From positions 11,754,913 to 11,818,912 of the forward strand of contig JAJEKV010000024.1 in the NCBI GenBank assembly GCA_021234155.1: a stretch of DNA of 64,000 bases, read 5' to 3'. The position numbers were made by a program, and so were the translations under genes. The notes under the pieces were generated by a model. That model did not search any database, was not told the origin of the DNA, and was given only the letters and a program-made list of their open reading frames with translations. This DNA is from Isoetes taiwanensis. Lineage: Eukaryota > Streptophyta > Lycopodiopsida > Isoetales > Isoetaceae. Positions 55,691-64,000 of the stretch are shown here, piece after piece; the first letter of the stretch is position 1; each line of letters starts with the position of its first letter.

Positions 55691-55831
55691 GCTAATTTTA
55701 TTTGTCCATTGACAATTGGAAACTTCAAGTTGTAGTGTTTAAACAAGTGTTTGTGAAGGACATTTTCATTTTTGATTGATTACAAAAATGTTGCTATTTG
55801 ACCCAAACCCCATTTTCTAAGCTATTATCTG

Positions 55832-58389
55832 ATGGTTGAGGAACGGGATCTGCACCTGGTTACTCATTTTTCCATCGGGACAGACACTCGGGACGAGGAA
55901 GTAGACTCGGACCACCGGCCCCTGTTCATACATCTCCATTGGGAGGCTCCCCGTGCATCTACTACATCAACACATCGTGTGCCCCAGCTGCGCTTGGACT
56001 ACGACCGTGCAGGGACCTATGCCCAGTTGCTTGAGCATGATCTGGCAGGACTGCTGCAACTCCCCACACTTCAAGAGAAATCTGCTCAGCTGACTCATCT
56101 GCTTCTGACGGCTGCAGAACGATGCTTTGGGAGAGGCCGCTCACAGCTACCACCTTCCCCCGCAACAGATGGTTTGATGATGAGTGTCGGGAGCTCAAAC
56201 GCACACTCCGGCAAGTCACTGATCCCATCTCCCGCCCACAGGCCGTCAGTCAATACCGCTCCTTTCTCAAGGACAAGAAGGCCAGATACCTCGCAGAGCA
56301 TCAGCAACAGATGTTTGGTCTCCTGGACCGGCACCCCAGGACATTCTGGAGAAGGGTCTTGAGCAAGCCCGCACGCGACCCACGGGGAACATCACCTCGA
56401 GCAATGGGTACAAAGATTTGCAACGGTTATGCGACCGGCTCGGGGCGGGGCGCCGATCCCTCCAAATAGACATGGCTCGCGGTTATCACAGAGGGGATGT
56501 CATCATGGGCCTACATCGCCTAGCTAATGGAAAGGCGGCCAGATTTAGATGGCATGCGTGAAACTTCAAATGGGTTTGGCCTCCACCGGTGCCCGTCCTC
56601 ATGGCATTGTTCAATAAAGCATTGCGAGAAGGCTTCCCCACGCAATGGACCACTAGTAGGGTAGTGCCCATATACAAAGCGGGGGATCCTCAATGCCCGC
56701 CAACTACCGCATACTATTATGGTCACTCTCTCTTTGCAAAACTGTTGGGCGGCATCCTTGAGCAAATGGGTGACAATATGGGCAGAGGAAACGGAGGTGC
56801 GAGCTCTTACACAGGCAGGTTTTCGGCCCAGACATTCCACCATTGATCATATCTTCACTCTGCGCACATTGATTGAAGATAGCAGGAATCGCCGGCAGAA
56901 CCTGTACTGTTGGTTCGTGGATTTTGCAAAAGCGTTCGACACAGTACCCCGCAACAAGCTATGGGACAGATTGCGGCAGCTGGGGACCCCCCTGGACTTG
57001 CAGAATGCAGTATATAGGTTGTACGAGGCATGCTCAGGCCGTATCACATCGGCAGCACAGCCGGTGATCAGTAGCATTGGAGTGCGTCAGGGTTGTCCCC
57101 TCTCCCCCACACTCTTTGGCCTATACATTGATCAGTTGGAAGATTGACTCTCTGAACATGGAGGTGCGGGCGCACATCTCATGCATCACACAATCCGGCA
57201 ACTCATATATGCTGACGATGTCAACCTCATGGCCTATACTCCAGAGGACATGCAACGTCACCTGGATGCTCTTGATACTTTTTGCCAATTCACTGGCATG
57301 CGAGTTAACTTGGCCAAAACTAGGGTGCTGCTAGTTGCATCATCCCGTCAGCAAAGGCTTCCCACATTCACTTACCAGGGGCAGGAGGTAGAGGTGGCTC
57401 CGACCTACAAGTACTTGGGGATTGAGTTCTCAACTACCACTCATTGGGATGCAGCTATCAGGTTGCAGGTCACGGCGGGTTGGAAAGCACTATATGCCAT
57501 GCAGAACAACAGCCACAAGGCAGAGTTGTATGCCTGGGGCCACCAGTCACATTTGTTTCGGGCCTTGGTTGAGCCGGTCCTTTTGTATGGGGCAGAAGTG
57601 TGGGGTCCGGTGATATCCCTCAATACCTGGAATGACCTCGAGCAGGTGCAGAAGGCGTTCTTGGCGCGGGCCCTGGGGGTGAAGTCCACAGTTCCGTACC
57701 AGATCCTACTCCAGGAGACAGGCTTTCTACCCCTTCAATGGGCAGCATTGGAATGCCATATCGTTTACTTCCAAAAGGTGGTTGCTATGGCTGATACACG
57801 CTTGCCCCACCTTGCTTTGGCCACGGCGATGGGTCCCCAACGCCTGAAATCCTACTGGAAAGACAAGCAAGCTCAGTGGTTCTCACGCTGGGGTGTGCAG
57901 GCAAATAGATGCGTCCAGGTTAGGACAAAGAAAGATCGCGAGGCACTTAAACTGTACCTAGATGCTACTTTCCGTCGTAAGCTCTGGGATGCAGAGGCTC
58001 TGACGCACGTTAAGCTGGCACACTATCGGCACCAAGTTAATCCTAGGCTCACAAGAGGCCCACACCAGTACTTGTACACCCAGCTGCCCATGAAGAAGCG
58101 CAGACTTATAGCTTCCATTCGCACGGGTGCACATCGCCTCCGCATTGAAACAGGGCGTTGGGCTCGGGAACCACGAGAGCAAAGGCTTTGCCAGTGTTGT
58201 CACCAGGGCGCGATTGAGGATGAATGTCATGCCCTCCAGATCTGCCCGGCATTTGCCCATATCCGAGAGCGATATGTTAGATTACTAGTGCCTGGCCAGC
58301 CGTTGCATCAGTTATTGACTACGGCGTCAGTGGGATTGTTGGGGTCATACCTCCAGGAGGTTATGGATGCACGGACTCGTTTGCATTAG
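55832..58389 (+). pseudogene. LINE ORF2, 5'-truncated but otherwise well preserved
   Basis: Starts inside the endonuclease (RDEEVDSDHRPLF). Frameshifts occur near 56150, 56460 and 56720. From 56719 one frame runs to 58389 with a single TGA at 57145, where the other copy has Trp. Motifs: GFRPRHSTIDHIF, VDFAKAFDTVP, IGVRQGCPLSPTLF, LIYADDVNLMAYT, KYLGIEFS, RALGVKSTVPYQILL. The C-terminus is a zinc finger (RLCQCC...EDECHALQICPAF). The last two codons come from a MITE that replaced the 3' end at 58384, so there is no 3' UTR or tail. It would be a reverse transcriptase if intact. Confidence 0.9.
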
Positions 58390-58938
58390 AGGTAATTTGA
58401 GATCTCCTTTTGTCCCCATAAGAATCCTCCAATAGAATGAGTACTCTACATCAAACTGCAATTAATGCAGCATTAACAACTTCATTGCTGTCGTTTTTTC
58501 TCTATAACTTTTGATCTACTCATGAAAATGCTGCGGCGTTTGTTGCATTAGATGCAGAATGAAAAGATCTTTCAAGTGATATATGGTTATGATGTATTTC
58601 AATACAAGCCATATGTGTTAACCTTAAAAAATATAGTTTTTTGCTCTTTTCTTATATATTTACATCCCAAAAGATATAACAATGGGTTGTCATTAGAAAG
58701 ATCTTGAGGAGACGAATCCATTGCCACAAATAGTGTTCGAATCGGAGTTTTTGATCAAAAGTTATAGTAGAAAAATGACACTGCAAAAGTTAGCTAGAAC
58801 TGCATTAATTACTGCTGCCACATAATACTGGAATAAAATACACTGGAGCTCTTCTCTTATTGGACAGTTTAAAAAGCTGATGTGGCTTTTTAAGCATCCC
58901 TTAATGGGACAAAATGAGATCTCAAATTACCTCTAATG
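58384..58938. mobile_element. 555-bp foldback MITE inserted at the LINE 3' end
   Basis: Ends CATTAGAGGTAATTTGAG and its inverted copy extend about 33 bp through GATCTCNTTTTGTCCC. Further in, TTAATGCAG and CTATAACTTTTGATC also pair with inverted partners, so most of the element folds back. There is no coding sequence and no clear target-site duplication. Confidence 0.85.
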
Positions 58939-58999
58939 TGTCCTACGGGACGGTATTGAACTGTCTTATGGGTGTAAAATCGCTAGTGGGGTACAACTT

Positions 59000-61264
59000 T
59001 TGGCGAAGCGTTTAAGCGCGGACGTCGAAGCCCGTCACGCCCTTCTCCCTCCTTTTCCCCTGGGCGCGAAAACTCAGATCAGTGTTTCACTGTTGATGAT
59101 GGAGGCATGGAGCGCGGATGATTTTCACAGCATCAGAGGTCTGTGCAATTCGGGGGTGAAGCCCCACGAGGAAGAAGCTTGGTTGGAAAATAATGTCACG
59201 GATCGAGATTGGGATTCTGTTTGGACAAAGAAGTTGAACAAGGGAAAGATAAAATGGCACTGTGCAAAGGAGCATCTTCAAGAGAAGTTGGAAACACTCT
59301 GCCGAAAAATCTACAAGAATTGTCACAACAAAGAAGTAAGAAAGCAACCGCCCCTTGCTTTTATGCTTTGAAAATTGCACTAGATCAATACTTGCACCGA
59401 GGAACACAAAATAAACCGGGCTGCATTTGTCGTGGTAATGCCAAAGATACCACAACAATAGACAAGTAAAAACAGAGCCAGATGTTGTAGCACATGTTAG
59501 GAAAACTGAAATGAAGGCAAAGCCAAAGGTGGCAGTTGGATCAAATGAGATCAGTGCATGTGATGAAAACATAAAAACCTTAGAGAATGTAGTACAGGAG
59601 ATTGGAAAATTAGTTTTACTTATCACAAAGAATCTGGAAGCAGTAGGAAGTGAGCTGAAAGGCAATGAGAAGGCCTCTGAATTACAGAAAATGATGTTGG
59701 AAGAGGCTGAGAACAGTTTAAGACAGGCCACAAATGATTTGGCTACAAAACAGGAGGAGTTCAAGCTTAATCCAAACGGTGAGTTGGAGGCAGAAATTAA
59801 AGATTTGGAGAAGACTGTCCAGATGGAAACTTGACACAGGAACAAGGTACAAAAAGCAATGAACCCTACATCTGTTAATGAGCAGGTCAAATGTAAACTC
59901 AAACTTGAGGAGGAGTTAAAAGTTCTCGAAGAAGAACAGAGACTTCTGCAATTCTACATAAACAATTTGTGGAAGCTGAAAATGGATACTCCTGCAACAT
60001 TTAGCATCTCTACTATTATACGAGATAAGTTGTTAGTGGAAGATCCATTTTATACATGTTCAACATGTGGTCTGGAATTCACTAAAGCTTACAGGTTAAG
60101 TTTAGCAATGAATTGCCAACATGAGTATCATATAGCTTGTTGTTCATTGTTGAGAGGAGGACAATGTATTCATGGTTGCCCTGGAAAGGTGCCAGAGGGT
60201 GTATTTGACGAGCTAGGTTTTGGCCATGTTGCAGGTGCTTCAAATAGTACACCAAAAAAGGATGTGTTAATCCGTCCTGCAATTGAGGTCTCACCCTTCA
60301 GGGTTCAAAGAAGGACAATAGTGCCATTTGAAGATGCACAACACCTGCAAAGTCCTATAGGAGTACAAATCAATTGTGACCGATTTGAATGCAACAATGA
60401 ACCACCACCACCACCCAAAGAAGTCGCCCAAGAAGCTATAGAAGAAGTCAGAAACACAAAGACCAGTTGTAAACACAACACCGGTTGTAAACACAAAGAC
60501 CGGTTGTGGAAAAACAACACCCGATTGTACACACTGAAGCACCTAAGGAAGTTGAGGGAGTAATTCCATCGGATGAGGGCAACTTGGGTGAATATTTGTC
60601 AAAAGGAAAGGGCAGAAGAACAAAGAGGGGTAAGCTGGAGGATAGCAAAGAAGTTGTTCAGGCTACAAGAAAGAGAACAAGAAGTAGCTATGCAAAAGAT
60701 GCAGGAAGCAGTCTCAATCATAACACCACACCTATCGAAGTGTGTTCTGAAGAAAATGCAGAATCAGGCCCTCAAGTTTCAGGCGAGCCTGATGTTCAAC
60801 AAGTGATTGTTGCCCTTAACAACCCTGGAGGGTCAGTGTAGGCATTGCTGGGCAAGCCCAGAAATAGTGTTGCTTAAAATATTATTGATTTTCTTTTGTT
60901 GCATTCACTGTAGGATTACCAGTTGATTCTGTTAGGTCAGAGAATCCTGCTGTTGATACAGAAAGGTTTCCACATTCAACCCATTTTTCATTTTTATTCA
61001 TGTAGTAATTCCTGTTGTGTAGGTATTCAGGATGTTCCAACGTACTAAATATTGATTTGGCAGCAAAAGATAAACTCATTGTCTTGGATTTAAATGGTGT
61101 GTTGGTAAAAACATTTGGTGCAAATGAACACATACGCTTGGAAGTAGGATTGACAATGACATACACTAGCAGAAAGAAAGTGATATTCAGACCAGAAGCA
61201 GTGTTCTTCTTGAAGACTTTGTTACAGAAGTGTTGTGTTGGTATATGGTCATCAATGCAACTCT
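59000..61264 (+). pseudogene. Zinc-finger / coiled-coil protein with FCP1-like phosphatase domain, broken and truncated
   Basis: Segments in one direction: an N-terminal part (59096-59371, MMEAWSADDFHSIRGLC...TDRDWDSVWTKK); a frame-1 piece (FYALKIALDQYLHRGTQNK); a long frame-0 part (59463-60563) with coiled coil and a TGA at 59832 (a CGA-to-TGA type change); then a RING-like finger CSTCGLEFTKAYRLSL...CQHEYHIACCSLLRGGQC; a repetitive Pro-Val-Val-Asn-Thr linker with a frameshift near 60490; a basic region; and after a likely intron (acceptor at about 61020) an FCP1-like HAD domain LIVLDLNGVLV...FRPEAVFFLKTLL...VGIWSSM. The LTR at 61265 removes the rest. The HAD motif lacks the usual second Asp (DLNG). 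Domestic gene or transposon gene is undecided. Confidence 0.55.
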
Positions 61265-61858
61265 TGTTTGGGGTCTGGGTTCGGGAACTCCTGCAAGACA
61301 ACCCTCTGTGAGGACGCTTGGATCTAACAGGAGAATCCGGGAGCTATGTCATGCGGGATTTGCAAAAAGAACAAGAAAAAGAGAACAGAAAGCAAAAAGA
61401 GAACAATGAGATCACAATAATGAGGACTACTTCCTTGACGTCAATGAAGATACATGAGCTCTCGCAATCGAGAGAAAACTGAAATGAGACAAGACTCAAA
61501 ACTCATCTAAAAACTTATGTGCTAGCTCTACTCATATATATAGTACAATGGCCTTGGGCCCAATATAGACACTCTGACTGATTTCGGTGCCGACTCCTGG
61601 AAGGAGGCCTGATTTGCAGGAACGCTGGCGGTGCCTCTAGAAATGCCTGAAATCACGTTGACGCTGACGCAGGTGGTGACGGGCCGTCACTTGTTTGAGC
61701 GCCTCCTCTTGACGGCTGGCGTGGTCTTTGACTGCGTGGTCTGCTTGGTCTTCTGCGGGGCCTTTGACGACTGACCTGTGCCTGGCTATGGATCCTTGGC
61801 CTTGACTTGGTCCGTCGTATGCATGAATAGTCCTGTACCAGGATGTACAGGACTAACA
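61265..61858 (-). repeat. LTR (3' LTR in element orientation)
   Basis: On the minus strand it starts TGTTAGTCCTG directly after a purine tract GGGGGGGAA (61859-61867), with a TATATATATGAG-like box near 61540 and a probable end ...CCAAACA at 61265. The left boundary is a guess because the partner LTR is outside the window. A perfect 10-bp stem with 6-nt loop lies at 61829-61854. Confidence 0.65.
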
Positions 61859-64000
61859 TTCCCCCCCACCAAACGACACTCAGAGTGAAGAAAAGGAGGA
61901 AGTGTTTCCGATGGCGGGAATCCAGCAGTTTGAAAGTGATCCTCACGGGAATGAGGACGGGTGCCATTGTGATAATTGCCAATGAGATCCTGACGTACTT
62001 GAAGAGCTTCTGGAGTGTTAAGCCCAAGGGCAGGATGAGCGTCAAGGAGAAAGCCTGAGCGTACCATATCTTCAAGGGCAGCATGGGCCTCAGAAGGAAC
62101 GAACTGGCACTCCATGAGAAGGCAGGTCTGGAGGCCGAAGGCACTGACACTGGCATTCGGGTTGCAATAAAAGATGGGACGCTGCCTATTCAACGAGCTT
62201 ACCAGGATGCACTTGAGAGCAGCACAGAAGCCGGCTTGACGGTGAACTGAAGGGTCTGGTGAGGTGGCGGCATTCTGCAAGAAGGCATCAAGGCCATGAA
62301 CAGCATCAGCAGGCTTTTGCCAACCATGCTCATTGGCAATATAGATCCAATTTGCAGTGTGGTCTAAGTGGCACCATCCTTCCAATTGGAGCGTCGGACA
62401 AAACGGGGATCCCACCGAAGATCCGTCGAGATCTGAGGAGGTGTCCACCCAGCATGGCCTTCCAGGACCTTCGTCCAAAAGGGAAGACGCTAGTCGGAGA
62501 GAAATCTGGGGCATGGAGGTACACCCAGTGAAGCATATGGGGAGGGAGCCAGGCCCGTGGGCATGGGCTGCTGAGCCTGTTCCCGGAATTCATGTACAAG
62601 GTCTGGATCAAGAGCTTGGCACCGCTGGTCCCAATCAGAAGCAGAGAGCTGAGTATAGACAGGAGGACTATCCCAACCCGTGGGTATTGTCTTGTTGTCC
62701 AGGAGGGCACGCAGTTGATTGTAGCCTGCTAAGTGCTGCATATAAATTTGGGCAAACGGAAGATCCTCAGGATGCCCAAGATTCTTCCGCACCTGTTCCA
62801 ACGTTTCGGCTTGCCATAGAGGTAAATGATGAGCAAGCTCTGGCATGTACTCCTGATTAAGAGTGTGATTCCGATCATGATCTTTTATATACGAGTTGGT
62901 ATCCAATAACAACCAGTGAGCCTGTGGGTCGCCCTGAAAATTTCGATGTGGCCCATCTCGGAATTTGTCTTGCGTGCCTGCCAGATAGAAGTCATGAAAG
63001 ATGTACGCCATTGGCTGAACAACTCTGAAGGTGATCAAATCAGGGTCTTCACAGTGGATGAGGTCGAAGACTAAGAGGGCACAGAGTAAACCTTTGTCTT
63101 CAACTGAGAGGTCTGGCCAAATCCGAAGAAAATCCTCACTGCGCATGTGGGCATCAACCTGACCATCTGCCGCGTACCACTTCAGAAGAAAGAGGTGGCG
63201 GCGGGCAACCACATAATCCAGGTAACTGGAAGGAATAGCGAAATCCACAGACATGTGGAGAGCTATATTAATGTAGCCCTCTTGTTTAGTTTGGACCTCT
63301 TCGGCAGATTGAACAGTTTGCTGAAGCTGATGTTCAAGGTCGCGGATCCGATTCTCCTTTTCTAGCAGAAGACGTGATTGATCACGGACCCATTTATGGG
63401 GGAGCGTGCCATGTGAAGAGGATGGCCCCGGAGGATGAAGTCGAAGCGCGGCAATCTCTGTGTCATCAAGGAGCTTCTGTTTCTTAGCCTCCATAAGCTG
63501 ATCCTGGAGAGGCGTGAGCTGATTGGTCAGCGTGGAAAGTTGAGCTTCTAAGGAGGTGATTCGAGCATCACGTTCTGTAAGGTCATGGACTTGATTGCTG
63601 TAACTCTGAGAAAGCTCTGTATACAAGGTGTTAAGTTTGGCAAGGTCTTTGTCCTTGTCGCTCAGGAGGGCAGCCTTGGCCTTGACCTGCTCCAGTAATT
63701 CCTGAATTGTGGTTTGTAACTGAGCCTGTTGATCAGCAAGCAGGCTGGTCTGATCTTGTGCATTCTTGAGATCCTCACGGGTCTGTAAAAGAGCCTCGTG
63801 CTTTTCTTGAAGTTTGTCTTCCAGGGTCTGAACCTGCGTGTTGGCAACTTGAAGATCCTTTTGAACAGCTTCCGAAGCTTCCAGGGACGCTTGAACTCCA
63901 TTCATGAGAACTTCTTGGGATTCTTGGAGCTTAAGGACAACGGCTTGAACATCCTGCTGGTATTGATACAGGAGTTGGCGAGGATGTGGAGGTGCAGGGC
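61786..64000 (-). CDS. Coiled-coil protein of unknown function inside an LTR element
   Basis: Minus strand, open from the right edge (64000) to 62490, then continuing in the -1 frame from 62514 to 61786, about 730 residues in view. The first 250 residues are a long coiled coil (LEDKLQEKHEALLQTREDLK, LLSDKDKDLAKLNTLYTELS, DLEHQLQQTVQSAEE). A globular part follows with SYLDYVVARRHLFLLKWYA, LLCALLVFDLIHCEDPDL, HWLLLDTNSYIKDHDRN, then, after the frame change, LEGWCHLDHTANWIYIANEH and KCILVSSLNRQRPIFYCNPN. No gag, protease, polymerase or integrase signature is visible. It ends at the purine tract and LTR, so it is the 3'-most gene of a retroelement. Confidence 0.6.

Overview
The window is plant nuclear DNA from a large, transposon-rich genome. 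Evidence: spliced genes with GT-AG introns, an 843-residue G-type lectin receptor kinase, a plant-type CoA acyltransferase, a kelch relic, a gag-only LTR retrotransposon primed by initiator tRNA-Met, hAT and CACTA termini, and several copies of one LINE family. The mix (a LINE with microsatellite-like 3' tails and an EDExH zinc finger, an HUH-Rep relic, a DUF7869-type transposase-like gene) suggests a non-flowering land plant (fern, lycophyte or gymnosperm) rather than a flowering plant. That is inference; the species cannot be read from the sequence.

Layout. 1-1.9 kb: end of an unknown coding region, a possible copia-type LTR start, and a broken gag-like gene on the minus strand with a CA/GA microsatellite. 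2.9-4.5 kb: three-exon acyltransferase gene (minus), with CACTA-type termini in its upstream region. 5.8-6.3 kb: kelch pseudogene. 7.7-8.7 kb: LINE 3' fragment. 9.84-13.22 kb: complete non-autonomous LTR retrotransposon with gag only and a regular array of small covarying hairpins. 14.6-17.2 kb: complete non-autonomous hAT element. 21-26.7 kb: LINE 3' fragment, tandem repeats, a nested inverted-repeat family and a 19-bp minisatellite. 26.9-28.7 kb: small proline- or Ser/Thr-rich gene and gene fragments. 29.7-32.7 kb: relic of an HUH-endonuclease (Rep) element with a tRNA-like hairpin, bounded by a 16-bp direct repeat. 33.4-38.5 kb: near full-length LINE (minus) with 5' monomers. 41.3 kb: strong miRNA-like hairpin. 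41.8-49.9 kb: head-to-tail repeat of a 4-5.4 kb unit carrying a DUF7869-type gene, Rep fragments and a captured piece of the kinase gene. 51.2-53.7 kb: intact receptor kinase (minus). 55.8-58.4 kb: LINE (plus). 58.4-58.9 kb: foldback MITE. 59-61.3 kb: broken zinc-finger plus FCP1-like gene, cut by an LTR. 61.3-64 kb: LTR element whose visible internal region encodes a coiled-coil protein of unknown function and runs off the right edge.

Only two genes look intact and ordinary: the acyltransferase (likely cytosolic acyl transfer) and the receptor kinase (plasma-membrane signalling). Almost everything else is mobile DNA in various states of decay, much of it nested. Exon joins, frameshifts and repeat alignments were done by eye; no database search was run.
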